From contig NZ_HG322953.1 of NCBI RefSeq assembly GCF_000455325.1, positions 715,490 to 779,489 on the forward strand: 64,000 bases of DNA, read 5' to 3'. Below the pieces are notes generated by a model. The model was not told the DNA's origin and searched no databases. It was given only the letters and a program-made list of their open reading frames with translations. The DNA comes from Mycolicibacterium septicum DSM 44393 (GTDB lineage: Bacteria; Actinomycetota; Actinomycetes; Mycobacteriales; Mycobacteriaceae). Both the position numbers and the translations under genes were made by a program. Positions 1 to 8,914 of this stretch are shown piece after piece. The stretch's first letter is position 1, and the number at the start of each line of letters is the position of its first letter.

Positions 1-716
1 TCGTCGTGACGTTCATCAGCCGCTACACCCGCGACAGGTTCGCCTCGGCGTTCGGTCCCCGTGCGGCGCTGGAGCATCTGCCGCCGGGCGTCGACACCGA
101 CCGCTTCGTACCCGATCCGGTGGCCCGGGCCGAGTTGCGCGCCCGCTACGGGCTGGGGCAGCGCCCGGTGGTGGTGTGCCTGTCCCGGCTGGTGCCGCGC
201 AAGGGTCAGGACATGCTCATCCGGGCCTGGCCCGCCATCCGGCGCCGCGTCCCCGATGCGGCGTTGGTCATCGTCGGCGGGGGACCGTATCTACAGCGCC
301 TGCAACAACTCGCGCAGACGCACGATGTGGCCGCCGACGTCACCTTCACCGGTGCGGTGCCCGCGGCGGAACTGCCCGCCCACCATGCGATGGCCGACGT
401 GTTCGCCATGCCGTGCCGTACCCGAGGGGCGGGTCTGGACGTCGAGGGACTCGGCATCGTCTACCTGGAGGCCTCGGCCTGCGGCGTGCCGGTGATCGCC
501 GGAACCTCTGGCGGTGCACCGGAAACCGTGCTCGACGGTCAGACCGGCACCGTGGTGGACGGCACCGATGTGGCGGCGGTGGCGACGGCCGTGGGCGACG
601 TGCTGGCCGACCCCGGCCGCGCCGCCGCGATGGGGGTGGCAGGACGCCACTGGGCAGTCGACAACTGGCAGTGGCGCTCGCAGGGCGCCCGGCTGACCGG
701 GCTGCTCTCGGGCTGA
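1..716 (+). CDS. pimB: GT4 mannosyltransferase, PimB'-like (5' truncated by window edge)
   Basis: C-terminal part of a GT-B fold family 4 glycosyltransferase. The reading frame is open to the window edge, so the N-terminal acceptor domain lies outside. The visible half has the nucleotide-sugar domain, with a LSRLVPRKGQD segment near the beginning and the late VYLEASACGVPVIAG stretch holding the E-x7-E-type donor-binding element. In mycobacteria the gene next to fadD15 is the GDP-mannose-dependent alpha-(1-6) phosphatidylinositol monomannoside mannosyltransferase PimB' (Rv2188c), which adds the second mannose of PIM lipids on the cytosolic membrane face. The identity rests on the family match plus synteny. 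The stop codon sits in the loop of a small CGGGC/GCCCG hairpin, just before the convergent fadD15. Confidence 0.8.
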   Translation, partial: VVTFISRYTRDRFASAFGPRAALEHLPPGVDTDRFVPDPVARAELRARYGLGQRPVVVCLSRLVPRKGQDMLIRAWPAIRRRVPDAALVIVGGGPYLQRLQQLAQTHDVAADVTFTGAVPAAELPAHHAMADVFAMPCRTRGAGLDVEGLGIVYLEASACGVPVIAGTSGGAPETVLDGQTGTVVDGTDVAAVATAVGDVLADPGRAAAMGVAGRHWAVDNWQWRSQGARLTGLLSG

Positions 717-726
717 GCCCGCGGGA

Positions 727-2522
727 TCAGCCGTAGAGCGCCGCGATGTCGGTGGCGAACTTCTCGGCCACCACCTTGCGCTTGACCTTCAGGGTCGGGG
801 TCAGTTCGCCGGTGTCCTCGGTGAAATCGACGGGCAGGATCCGGAACTTGCGGATCGACTCGGCATGCGACACCGCCTGATTGGCCTCCTTGACCGCCAG
901 GTCGATCTCGGCCAGCAGGTCCGGGTCGTCGGACAGATCGCCGACCGAGGCGCCGGCGTCCTTCCCGTTGCGCTGCTTCCACCCGGGGAACGCCTCCGGG
1001 TCAATGGTGATCAGCGCGGCGATGAACGGCTGCTGGTCACCCACGGCCATGGCCTGGCTGATCAACGGGTGGGCCCGCAGCCGATCCTCGAGCAGCGCGG
1101 GTGCGACGTTCTTGCCGCCCGCGGTGACGATGATTTCTTTCTTGCGCCCGACGATGGTCAGGAAGCCGTCGTCGTCGATGGCACCCAGATCGCCGGTGTG
1201 GAACCAGCCGTCGGAGAACACCGCGTTGGTCTCGGACTCGTTGCCCCAGTAGCCGCTGAACACCACGCCGCCCTTGACCAGCAGCTCGCCGTCCTCGGCG
1301 ATACGCATGCTGTTGCCCGGCATCAGCTTGCCGACCGAGCCGACCTTGAGGTCGTTGACCCGGTTCACGGTAATGGCCGCACTGGTCTCGGTGAGGCCGT
1401 AGCCCTCGTAGATGCTCAGCCCCACACCGCGATAGAAGTGGCCCAGCCGCGCACCCAGCGGTGCGCCGCCGGAGATCGCGGCCCGGCATTCGCCGCCGAG
1501 GGCCGCCCGCAGCTTGCCGTAGACCAGCTTGTCGAACAACGCGTGCTTGGCGCGCAGCAGTAGACCGGCGCCACCGGTGTCCTGGGCCTTGCTCCACTCG
1601 ATCGCGGTGTCGGCGGCGATCGAGAAGATCTTGCCCTTGCCGTCGTTGCGGGCGTTCTGCTCGGCGGTGTTGTAGACCTTCTCGAACACGCGGGGCACCG
1701 AGACGACGAGCGTCGGCTTGAACACCCGAAGGTCGGGACCAGGTTCTTGATGTCGCTGGTGAAGCCGAGGGTCACCTTGTTGGTGAAGGCCGCGATGGTG
1801 ATGGCCCGCGCCAGCACGTGGGCCAATGGCAGGAACACCAGCATCCGCTCACCCGGGGCCAGCTCGGCGGGGAAGCAGGCCTTGGCTCCCCGGATCTCGT
1901 AGAGCAGGTTCGAGTGGGTCAGCTGGCAGCCCTTGGGCTGACCGGTGGTTCCGGAGGTGTAGATGAGGGTCGCCGGGTCGGCCGAACGGATTCCGGCCAG
2001 GCGCTTGTCGAGTTCGGCGCCGTCGGTTGACTTACCAGCGTCGGCCATGGCCTCCAGCGCGGGCGTGCCGGTGCCGTCGATCCGCAGCACCTTGCGCAAC
2101 TCGGGCAGCTGGCCGCGGAGCTGTTCCACGGTCTCCGCGTGCCCGTCGGTCTCGGCGAAGATGATGCGCGCCGCGGAGTTGTCGAGGACGAACCGCACCT
2201 GTTCGGCAGAGGACGTTTCGTAGATCGGCACAGTCACCGCGCCGACCGACAGGATCGCGAAGTCGATGATCGGCCACTCGTAGCGGGTGGCCGACAGGAT
2301 GGCCACGCGATCACCGGGCTGGATTCCCTCGGCGATCAGGCCCAGGGCGACCGAACGAATCTGGTCGGCCGCTTCGGCGCAGGTCACGTCGGTCCAGGTG
2401 CCGTCGACCAGGCGCCGGAAGATGACGTGGTCGGGACTGTCCGCCGCGTGCGCGGATACCGAGCTGACGATGCTGTCGTGCTCGTCGACGGCAAATGACG
2501 CGGGCACGCTGTACTCCCGCAT
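727..2522 (-). pseudogene. fadD15: FadD15-type long-chain acyl-CoA ligase, single-base frameshift
   Basis: Adenylate-forming long-chain fatty acid-CoA ligase of about 598 residues if the frame is repaired. It would activate fatty acids with ATP and CoA. The N-terminal piece starts at an ATG at 2522 (MREYSVPASF, the same beginning as M. tuberculosis FadD15) and carries LIYTSGTTGQPKG, the AMP-binding motif. It runs out of frame after DIKNLVP. The second piece resumes at VFKPTLVVSVPRVFEKVYN and continues to a normal C terminus with GWFHTGDLG and GRKKEIIVTAGGKN. One missing base in the GGG run at about 1735-1737 explains the break: restoring it reads LVPDLRVFKPT across the junction. Everything else looks fully conserved, so this is either a very recent null allele or a sequencing error. 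Confidence 0.85.
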
Positions 2523-2628
2523 GAACTCAGGCACGATCTTGCCCTCCAGGCTTGTGGTACCGGCTTTGCGGGTCAGCCTAGTCGGCCCCGGTATGCAGGC
2601 GATCACGCATATGTGAAGCTAGTCCGCG

Positions 2629-3018
2629 ATGAACAGCATTCAGATCGCCGACGAGACGTTCGTCTGCGCCGATCCGGTCGCCGTGGGCGCCGCGGTCGCC
2701 GATCCCGCCAGCTGGCGGCGGTGGTGGCCCGACCTGGTGCTCAAGGTCGTCGAGGACCGCGCTGACAAGGGCCACCGCTGGAATGTGACCGGTGCGTTGA
2801 CCGGCACGATGGAGGTCTGGCTGGAGGCGGTGATGGACGGAGTGGTGCTGCACTACTTCCTGCACGCCGAACCGTCCGGCGCCACGGCCAAGCAGCTGGC
2901 CGAGATGGATCTGGCAAAGATGAACCACGAACGCCGGGTGGCGGGCAAGGCGATGTCCTTCGGCATCAAGCAGCGGTTGGAGTCGGCTCGCCCGGTCGGG
3001 GTGTCCCGACTGGCCTGA
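2629..3018 (+). CDS. SRPBCC-like conserved protein (Rv2186c-type)
   Basis: Protein of 129 residues. It resembles the START/SRPBCC (polyketide cyclase-like) hydrophobic-ligand fold: alternating strands, a WRRWWPDL segment near residue 30 and a long C-terminal helix (KMNHERRVAGKAMSFGIKQRLE). No catalytic residues can be assigned and no signal peptide or membrane segment is visible. It is first in a plus-strand set with a second SRPBCC protein (TB16.3-like) and an ArsA-like ATPase, the same order as Rv2186c-Rv2184c in M. tuberculosis. Function is unknown; lipid or hydrophobic-ligand handling is an inference from the fold only. Confidence 0.7.
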   Translation: MNSIQIADETFVCADPVAVGAAVADPASWRRWWPDLVLKVVEDRADKGHRWNVTGALTGTMEVWLEAVMDGVVLHYFLHAEPSGATAKQLAEMDLAKMNHERRVAGKAMSFGIKQRLESARPVGVSRLA

Positions 3019-3080
3019 CCTCTGGCGTGTTTGACCGGGTCTATCTGCGGGAGGGTAGATTTCTCGGCGAGAGCCAGGGC

Positions 3081-3131
3081 ACCCCCGCGGGGCGGGGGAA
3101 GTAGGGGACCCCCGCGTGCGGGGAGATAGGG
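3081..3131. repeat. Tandem imperfect G/C hairpin repeat upstream of the TB16.3-like gene
   Basis: Two imperfect copies of a unit of about 26 bases follow each other. Each begins ACCCCCGCG, folds back on a G-run (CGGGGG or GCGGGG) and ends near TAGGG. Each copy can form a C-run/G-run hairpin. The second ends only 7 bases before the GTG start at 3139, so it covers the region where a ribosome binding site would be expected. Confidence 0.5.
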
Positions 3132-3138
3132 CGATGCG

Positions 3139-3576
3139 GTGGCCGACAAAACGACACAGACCATCTACATCGACGCCGATCCGGTGACGGTGATGGATGT
3201 CATCGCCGACATCGCCTCGTATCCCGAGTGGGTCAACGAGTACAAGGAAGCCGAGGTCCTCGAGACCGACGCGCAGGGCAATCCCAAGACCGCCAGGCTG
3301 GTGCTCGACGCCGCGGTGCTCAAGGACACGATGGTGCTGACCTACGTGTGGCCCGCGGATCGCGCCTCGGTGACCTGGTCGCTGGTGTCCAGTTCGCTGC
3401 TGCGGTCGCTGGAGGGGGCATACCGCTTGGCGCCCAAGGGATCCGGCACGGAAGTCACCTATGAGTTGTCGGTCGACCTCATCATCCCGATGATCGGGCT
3501 GCTCAAGCGCAAGGCGGAGCGCAGGCTCACCGACACCGCGCTCAAAGACCTCAAGAAACGTGCCGAGGCTGAGTGA
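3139..3576 (+). CDS. SRPBCC family protein, TB16.3-like (Rv2185c-type)
   Basis: Protein of 145 residues starting at GTG with MADKTTQTIYIDADP, nearly identical in style to M. tuberculosis TB16.3. The START/SRPBCC fold is indicated by the initial strand, the YPEWVNEYKEAEVLE segment and a terminal helix after KGSGTEVTYEL. These proteins form a hydrophobic cavity; the ligand is unknown. Its stop codon overlaps the start of the ArsA-like ATPase by 4 bases, so the two are translationally coupled. The region before the start is occupied by a G/C hairpin repeat rather than a clean purine-rich ribosome site. Confidence 0.8.
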   Translation: MADKTTQTIYIDADPVTVMDVIADIASYPEWVNEYKEAEVLETDAQGNPKTARLVLDAAVLKDTMVLTYVWPADRASVTWSLVSSSLLRSLEGAYRLAPKGSGTEVTYELSVDLIIPMIGLLKRKAERRLTDTALKDLKKRAEAE

Positions 3577-4832
3577 CGTCCTCGACTCCTGCGAGGATCA
3601 GCCTGTTCGTCGGCAAGGGCGGAGTAGGTAAGTCGACGCTGGCGACAGCCACCGCGGTTCGCGACGCCGCGTCCGGTCGGCGGGTGCTGATCGTGTCTAC
3701 CGATCAGGCCCATTCCACGGGCGACGTCCTCGGGATCACGCTCGCTCCCACGGGGCAGCGGGTCCCCACGCGGGTGCTCAGCGATCTGGACACCGGACTG
3801 ACCGACGCGGGCGGTGTCCTGGACGCGCTCGCGCTCGACACCCTGGCCCTACTCGGCGCGCGCTGGGTCGAGACGGCCGGCCCGCTGGCGGCCCGTTTCC
3901 CCGAGTCTGATCTGGGAGATGTTGCCCCCGAAGAACTTTCGGCGCTACCGGGAATCCAGGAAGTGCTGGGGCTGCACGAGGTGGGCGAGCTCGCTGAATC
4001 CGGGCATTGGGATCACGTGGTGGTGGACTGCGCCTCGACCGCCGATGCCCTGCGGATGCTGACGCTGCCGGAGACCTTCGGCCTGTACCTGGAGCGGGCC
4101 TGGCCGCGGCACCGACGGCTGTCGGGCTCACCGGATGCGGTGAGTGCGGCGATCGTGGCCCTGATCGAACGCGTGGACTCCGGTATCCGCCGGCTTTCGA
4201 CCTTGCTCACCGATGGGTCCCGGGTGAGTGCGCATCTGGTGCTCACCCCCGAGCGGGTGGTGGCGGCCGAGGCCTCGCGGACCCTGGGATCGCTTGCCCT
4301 GATGGGTGTCGAGGTCGCCGAGATCATCGTCAATCAGATTTTGGTGCAGGATGATTCGTTCGAGTACCAGAATCTTCCGGCGCATCCCGCGTTCGACTGG
4401 TACACCGAGCGGATCGCCGAGCAACAGACGGTGCTCGACGAGCTCGATGCCACGATCGGCGATGTGCAGCTGGTGCTCGTACCGCACGTGCCGGGGGAGC
4501 CGATCGGTGCCAAGGCGCTGGGGGAGTTGATCGACAGTGCGCGACGGCGTGACGGGTCGCCGCCTCCGGGTCCGCTGCGTCCCATCGTCGATCGGGAGTC
4601 GGGGTCTGGACTCGAAGCGGTGTACCGATTGCGGCTAGAGTTGCCGCAGATCGATTCGGCCGGCCTCACGCTCGGTCGCGTCGATGACGACTTGATCATC
4701 GGCGTCGCGGGAATGCGGCGCCGGGTGCGGTTGGCCTCTGTCCTGCGTCGGTGCATCGTGACAGACGCGCAATTGCGGGGTAGCGAGCTGACGGTACGTT
4801 TTCGTCCGAATCCGGAGGTGTGGCCGGCATGA
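3573..4832 (+). CDS. ArsA/GET3-like ATPase (Rv2184c-type)
   Basis: Protein of 419 residues. It begins with SLFVGKGGVGKSTLATATAV, the deviant Walker A of the ArsA/Get3/MinD class, followed by VLIVSTDQAHSTGDVLG (switch I/A' region) and VVVDCASTADALRMLTLPETF (Walker B region). Family members are soluble dimeric ATPases that target tail-anchored proteins or drive arsenite export. No ArsB or arsenic gene is nearby, so arsenic resistance is unlikely. It is coupled to the SRPBCC gene upstream (GTGA overlap) and to the following small gene (ATGA overlap), suggesting one complex or pathway. Actual role unknown. Confidence 0.8.
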   Translation: MTSSTPARISLFVGKGGVGKSTLATATAVRDAASGRRVLIVSTDQAHSTGDVLGITLAPTGQRVPTRVLSDLDTGLTDAGGVLDALALDTLALLGARWVETAGPLAARFPESDLGDVAPEELSALPGIQEVLGLHEVGELAESGHWDHVVVDCASTADALRMLTLPETFGLYLERAWPRHRRLSGSPDAVSAAIVALIERVDSGIRRLSTLLTDGSRVSAHLVLTPERVVAAEASRTLGSLALMGVEVAEIIVNQILVQDDSFEYQNLPAHPAFDWYTERIAEQQTVLDELDATIGDVQLVLVPHVPGEPIGAKALGELIDSARRRDGSPPPGPLRPIVDRESGSGLEAVYRLRLELPQIDSAGLTLGRVDDDLIIGVAGMRRRVRLASVLRRCIVTDAQLRGSELTVRFRPNPEVWPA

Positions 4833-5242
4833 CGGGGTCTCATCCCGAGCTGGGTTCGGAGCTGCGGCAATTGGCGCAGGACATTCTGGACCGGCTGGAT
4901 CCGGCGGTGCGGTTGGCAGCGGCCAACTTCGCGGCGTCTGCCGGCGACAGCCCGGGCAAGTGTCAGCAGGTGTGGTGCCCGGTGTGCGCACTGGCCGCGG
5001 TGGTCAACGGTGAGCAGCATCCGCTGCTGTCGGTGATCGCCGAGCACAGTGTGGCCCTGCTGACGGTGATCCGCGCGGTCCTTGATGATGGGAGCGATGG
5101 GTCCGGCAGTGGTGGGGATAGTGGTCCCGGCGGAGATAGCCCGCCGCCTGACGGTGGGCCGGATGCGCCGCCGCCCGACGATTACCCGCCCCCGCCTCCT
5201 CCCGGTCGCTACCAGCACATCCCGGTCACGGTCGAAGACTGA
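4829..5242 (+). CDS. Conserved actinobacterial protein with CPVC motif and Pro-rich tail (Rv2183c-type)
   Basis: Protein of 137 residues. The ATG at 4829 overlaps the stop of the ArsA-like gene (ATGA). A longer GTG start at 4820 is possible but less likely. The N-terminal half is helical and contains a WCPVC cysteine pair around residue 49, followed by ALAAVVNGEQHPLLSVIAEH. The last 40 residues are acidic, glycine- and proline-rich and probably disordered. No signal peptide. The strict position behind the ArsA-like ATPase in mycobacteria suggests a partner; the CxxC pair could bind metal. Function not known. Confidence 0.65.
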   Translation: MTGSHPELGSELRQLAQDILDRLDPAVRLAAANFAASAGDSPGKCQQVWCPVCALAAVVNGEQHPLLSVIAEHSVALLTVIRAVLDDGSDGSGSGGDSGPGGDSPPPDGGPDAPPPDDYPPPPPPGRYQHIPVTVED

Positions 5243-5350
5243 GGCATCGCTGAGACTCAGCAGGCATCCAGGGCTTGCTGTGGTAGCCACAACATGGCCT
5301 GGGTACAGTTGTCGCAGAGCATTGCGCGGTGCGCACAAGGTGGAGGGTCC

Positions 5351-6094
5351 ATGTGGTATTGGCTGTTCAAGTACGTCCTGTTGGGCCCCGTGCTGGCCGT
5401 CCTCGGCCGGCCCAAAATCACTGGGCTGGAACATGTTCCGACCGACGGACCGGCGATTCTGGCCAGTAATCACCTGGCGGTGATGGACAGTTTCTACCTG
5501 CCGCTGGTGGTCAGCCGCCGCATCACCTTCCTGGCCAAACAGGAGTACTTCACCGGTACCGGGATCAAGGGCCGGTTCCTGGCCTGGTTCTACACCGTCG
5601 TCGGCCAGGTGCCGATCGACCGCACCGACGCCGATTCGGCGCAGGCGGCGCTGACCACCGCCAAGCGCATCCTGGGCGAGGGCAAGCTGCTCGGCATGTA
5701 CCCCGAGGGCACCCGCTCACCGGACGGCCGCCTCTACAAGGGCAAGACCGGGTTGGCCAGGCTGGCCCTGGAGACCGGTGTGCCGGTGATCCCGGTGGCC
5801 ATGGTCGGCACCGACGTCGTCAACCCGCCGGGGTCGAAGGGGCTGCGGTTCGGCCGGGTCGAGGTCAGGTTCGGCAAGCCCATGGACTTCAGCCGGTTCG
5901 ACGGTCTGGCCGGTAACCGCTTCATCGAGCGCGCGGTGATCGACGAGGTGATGTACGACCTGATGGATCTGTCCGGTCAGGAGTACGTCGACATCTACGC
6001 GGCCGCGATCAAAGAAAGCGTGCAGCAGACCAACGGCCAGCCGGTCGACGCGAGCAAGCCCGCGGCCCGGCTGCCGCACGCCGCAGCGGGTTAG
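5351..6094 (+). CDS. 1-acyl-sn-glycerol-3-phosphate acyltransferase family (Rv2182c-type)
   Basis: PlsC-type acyltransferase of 247 residues. The ATG at 5351 is chosen because GGTGGAGG lies 5 bases upstream and the protein then begins MWYWLFKYVLLGP, a membrane-associating helix. The NHLAVMD box (H-x4-D catalytic motif) lies near residue 40 and MYPEGTRSPDG (glycerophosphate-binding EGTR) near 118, with VPVIPVAMVGT after that. It would acylate lysophosphatidate or a related acceptor at the inner membrane. Two mannosyltransferases of PIM/LM synthesis flank this region, so an acceptor of the PIM pathway cannot be excluded. Its stop overlaps the convergent mannosyltransferase by 4 bases. Confidence 0.85.
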   Translation: MWYWLFKYVLLGPVLAVLGRPKITGLEHVPTDGPAILASNHLAVMDSFYLPLVVSRRITFLAKQEYFTGTGIKGRFLAWFYTVVGQVPIDRTDADSAQAALTTAKRILGEGKLLGMYPEGTRSPDGRLYKGKTGLARLALETGVPVIPVAMVGTDVVNPPGSKGLRFGRVEVRFGKPMDFSRFDGLAGNRFIERAVIDEVMYDLMDLSGQEYVDIYAAAIKESVQQTNGQPVDASKPAARLPHAAAG

Positions 6095-7404
6095 GACGTT
6101 TCGCCGCCGCTGAGCGGCACCAGCGGGCTGGTGGTCACCGCGGTCGTCTTGGCAGCCTCGGAGGTCGACACGGCGCCGATGACGACGATGACCGCCAGCG
6201 CCCACCACAGGTAGGAATCGCCGGCCAGCTGCCGCACGACTGACGCCGCGGTCTCGTGATGCGGGGTCAACAGTGCGATGGGCGTCCACACCATCAAGGC
6301 CAGGCCGATCACCGTCACCAGGGCCAGATACAGCGACGCCATATGCATCCCGCGCATCCGGTAGGCGAGCACACCGGTCACCAACAGGGTGGGTAGCGAC
6401 CAGACCCAGTGGTGCGACCACGACACGGGCGACACCACCAGGCCGAACATCGCAACACAGATCAGTGCGACCACAGGGCCCTCATCGGCTCCGGAGCGCA
6501 GGACTCGCCGGGCCGCCCAGACCGTCAGGGCCAGCACCGCGAAGCAGAGGGCCACCCACAACAGGAACCGCGGCCCCTCGGACAGGCCGAGCCGGGCCAG
6601 CGTGCCTGCGATGTTCTGGTTGGTGTTGAGCGTGGCCGTGCCGATCCGGTCGGTGTTGCGCACCGTCTCGGTCCAGTACTCGATCGAGTCGGTCCAGGCC
6701 AGCACGAATCCGGCGATGGTCGCCACCACTGCGGCCGCGGCGGTCCGCAGCAGGGTGTGGACGTCGCGGCGCAGCAGGAAGTACAGGAGGAAGACCGCGG
6801 GAGTGAGCTTGAGGGCGATCGCCAGGCCCAGCAGCACACCGCGTGGCCACGGCGTCCGACGCGGTACGCAATCGGCGACCACCAGCGTCATCAGCACCAC
6901 GTTGATCTGGCCGAACTCGAAGTTCGACCGGATCGGCTCCAGCCAGAAGACCGCAGGCACCACCAGCGCGGTCGCCAGCCAGCAGCGGCGCAGCCAGGCC
7001 GGCTCCGAGGTGATCGTGGTCTCCGGCCAGACGTTCAGCCGGGTGAGCACGATGACGATCGAGACGACCAGGAGCGCCAGCGTGGTGGCGGTGATCGCCA
7101 CACTTGCCGCGGGCAACGACAGCCAGGCGAACGGCGCGAACATGATCGCCGCCAGCGGGGGATAGGTGAACGGCAGGTCGAGGCCGCCCTGGGTGTGGAA
7201 AATCGCGCCGTCGGCGTACAGCGGCTGGTTGTCCAACCAGGCCCGTCCGCCCATCCGGTACACGTCGATGTCGATGCGATAGGGCACGTGGCCCAGTAGC
7301 CGCCAGCCGACCAGGATCAACCCGGCCACTGTGAGCAACTGAAAAAGCCGCCACCCGATCGTCGGTGCCCAACCAGCCCCGCCGGGCGACTGCCGCTTAC
7401 TCAT
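6091..7404 (-). CDS. Polyprenyl-phosphomannose alpha-(1-2) mannosyltransferase (Rv2181-type, GT87)
   Basis: Integral membrane GT-C glycosyltransferase of 437 residues with roughly ten hydrophobic segments. The first periplasmic loop, after the first transmembrane helix (about residues 15-35), contains YRIDIDVYRMGGRAWLD; the D-x-D-like acidic pair there is where GT-C enzymes place the catalytic residue. The syntenic M. tuberculosis protein Rv2181 adds the alpha-(1-2) mannose branches on lipomannan and lipoarabinomannan using polyprenyl-P-mannose. An ATG start at 7404 gives MSKRQSPGG. The gene is convergent with the acyltransferase and divergent from the membrane gene at 7488. Confidence 0.8.
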   Translation of the reverse strand: MSKRQSPGGAGWAPTIGWRLFQLLTVAGLILVGWRLLGHVPYRIDIDVYRMGGRAWLDNQPLYADGAIFHTQGGLDLPFTYPPLAAIMFAPFAWLSLPAASVAITATTLALLVVSIVIVLTRLNVWPETTITSEPAWLRRCWLATALVVPAVFWLEPIRSNFEFGQINVVLMTLVVADCVPRRTPWPRGVLLGLAIALKLTPAVFLLYFLLRRDVHTLLRTAAAAVVATIAGFVLAWTDSIEYWTETVRNTDRIGTATLNTNQNIAGTLARLGLSEGPRFLLWVALCFAVLALTVWAARRVLRSGADEGPVVALICVAMFGLVVSPVSWSHHWVWSLPTLLVTGVLAYRMRGMHMASLYLALVTVIGLALMVWTPIALLTPHHETAASVVRQLAGDSYLWWALAVIVVIGAVSTSEAAKTTAVTTSPLVPLSGGETS

Positions 7405-7487
7405 GTCCTCAACAGACTATCGGGGGCATCCCCGTGTGGGCGCATCCGCACTCGCGACGCGCGCAGGTCGGCGTAAGTTCTCTGTGC

Positions 7488-8363
7488 GTGCACGCGACCG
7501 TTCACCTCGATTTCCTCACGCGCGATCGCCTGCCGCTGCTGTGCTGCCTGGTGGCGTTCATCCTCACCTTCTTCGTGACCCGCATCGTGGTGCGTTACAT
7601 CCGCAGGAACGCCGGCAGCGAACGACCGCCCCGGTGGTGGCAGCCCCGCAACATGGGCCACGGTTCGGTGCACATCCACCACATGGTGATCGGCGTGGTG
7701 CTGGTGATGGTGTCGGGGGTGACGATGGTGACGCTCGCGGTCAACGGCGGGGTACCGGAGTTCACCGTGGCCGCGATCTTCTTCGGCATCGGCGCGGCCC
7801 TGGTGCTCGACGAGTTCGCGCTGATCCTGCATCTGTCGGATGTGTACTGGGCCGAGGACGGCCGCACCTCGGTGGATGCGGTGTTCGCCGCGGTGGCGGT
7901 GGCGGGGCTGCTGATCCTGGGTTTCAACCCGCTGTCATTCTTTGATATCGGTATCTGGCGCGAGGACCAGTCTCTGGCCATGCGCGCATTCGTGGCCGCG
8001 GTGGCGGTGCTGACCCTGGCGCTGGCGGTGGTCGTCCTGCTCAAAGGCAAGGTGTGGACTGGATTGGTGGGCATGTTCATAACCCCGTTGTTGTTCGTCG
8101 GGGCGGTGCGGCTGTCGCGGCCGCATGCGCCGTGGGCGCGCTGGCGCTACACCAGCCGCCCCCGCAAGATGCACCGTGCGCTGGAACGGGAGCGCTGGCT
8201 GCGCCGGCCCGTCGTGCAGGCCAAGCTGTGGTTGCAGGATGCGATCACCGGGATGCCGAAGATCCCTGACGACGCCGCTGTCGACGCGCAGCTCGACCGG
8301 GAGATCCATGCGGCCCCGGCCCCGATCACATCGCCGGCCACGAAGACGGAGCAGATCGCCTGA
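7488..8363 (+). CDS. Multi-pass membrane protein (Rv2180c-type)
   Basis: Membrane protein of 291 residues with about seven hydrophobic helices and a basic C-terminal cytoplasmic tail. The GTG at 7488 (VHATVHLDFLTRDR) is preferred because conserved protein begins there; an upstream extension would be low-quality sequence overlapping the divergent gene. A histidine cluster, GHGSVHIHHM, lies between helix 1 and helix 2. Family unknown. The 3' end overlaps the RNase AS gene by one base (TGATG arrangement), so the two are co-translated. Confidence 0.7.
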   Translation: MHATVHLDFLTRDRLPLLCCLVAFILTFFVTRIVVRYIRRNAGSERPPRWWQPRNMGHGSVHIHHMVIGVVLVMVSGVTMVTLAVNGGVPEFTVAAIFFGIGAALVLDEFALILHLSDVYWAEDGRTSVDAVFAAVAVAGLLILGFNPLSFFDIGIWREDQSLAMRAFVAAVAVLTLALAVVVLLKGKVWTGLVGMFITPLLFVGAVRLSRPHAPWARWRYTSRPRKMHRALERERWLRRPVVQAKLWLQDAITGMPKIPDDAAVDAQLDREIHAAPAPITSPATKTEQIA

Positions 8364-8881
8364 TGCGCTACTTCTACGACACCGAGTTCATCGACGACGG
8401 TCGCACCATCGAGCTGATCTCGATCGGCGTGGCCGCCGAGGACGGCCGCGAGTACTACGCGATCTCGACAGAGTTCAATCCGGACCGGGCGGGTCGGTGG
8501 GTGCGTAAGCACGTGCTGCCCAAACTGCCGTCCCCGTCCTCGCAGTTGTGGCGATCACGCCGGCAGATCCGGTCGGAGCTGGAGGACTTCTTCGACATCG
8601 ACGGCGACGAGCCGATCGAGTTGTGGGCCTGGGTCGGCGCTTACGACCATGTGGTGCTGTGCCAGCTATGGGGCCCGATGACCGATCTGCCTCCGGCGAT
8701 GCCGCGGTTCACCCGTGAGCTGCGCCAGTTCTGGGAGGAGCGCGGATCGCCGCGGATGCCCGCCCGGCCGACCGAAGCGCACGATGCGCTGGTCGACGCG
8801 CGGCACAATCTGCACCGGTTCCAGCTGATGACGGGTTTGGATCTCACACCCACGCGAGATCGCGGCATAACACAGCCCTGA
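8363..8881 (+). CDS. 3'-5' exoribonuclease, RNase AS family (Rv2179c-type)
   Basis: DEDD-fold exonuclease of 172 residues. The first motif is YDTEFIDDG at residues 4-12, with the metal-binding Asp and Glu. WAWVGAYDHVVLCQLWG near 85-100 gives the second motif, and AHDALVDARHNLHRFQ near 140-152 has the last acidic residue and the histidine. RNase AS of M. tuberculosis prefers poly(A)-containing RNA ends. Its start overlaps the membrane protein stop. A CCGCCG/CGGCGG hairpin with a 5-base loop follows its stop codon immediately (8885-8901). Confidence 0.85.
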   Translation: MRYFYDTEFIDDGRTIELISIGVAAEDGREYYAISTEFNPDRAGRWVRKHVLPKLPSPSSQLWRSRRQIRSELEDFFDIDGDEPIELWAWVGAYDHVVLCQLWGPMTDLPPAMPRFTRELRQFWEERGSPRMPARPTEAHDALVDARHNLHRFQLMTGLDLTPTRDRGITQP

Positions 8882-8884
8882 AAA

Positions 8885-8901
8885 CCGCCGTTCACCGGCG
8901 G
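8885..8901 (+). terminator. GC hairpin between RNase AS gene and aroG
   Basis: Perfect 6-bp stem CCGCCG/CGGCGG with loop TTCAC, without a T-tract. It may be a weak mycobacterial-style terminator or part of the aroG leader. It ends 13 bases before the aroG GTG start. Confidence 0.4.
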
Positions 8902-8914
8902 CTACCATGAACGG

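Noticed and set aside
3573..4832. Arsenite efflux ATPase
   Set aside because: No ArsB, ArsR or ArsC gene nearby. The operon context with SRPBCC proteins is the conserved mycobacterial one, so arsenic export is not supported.
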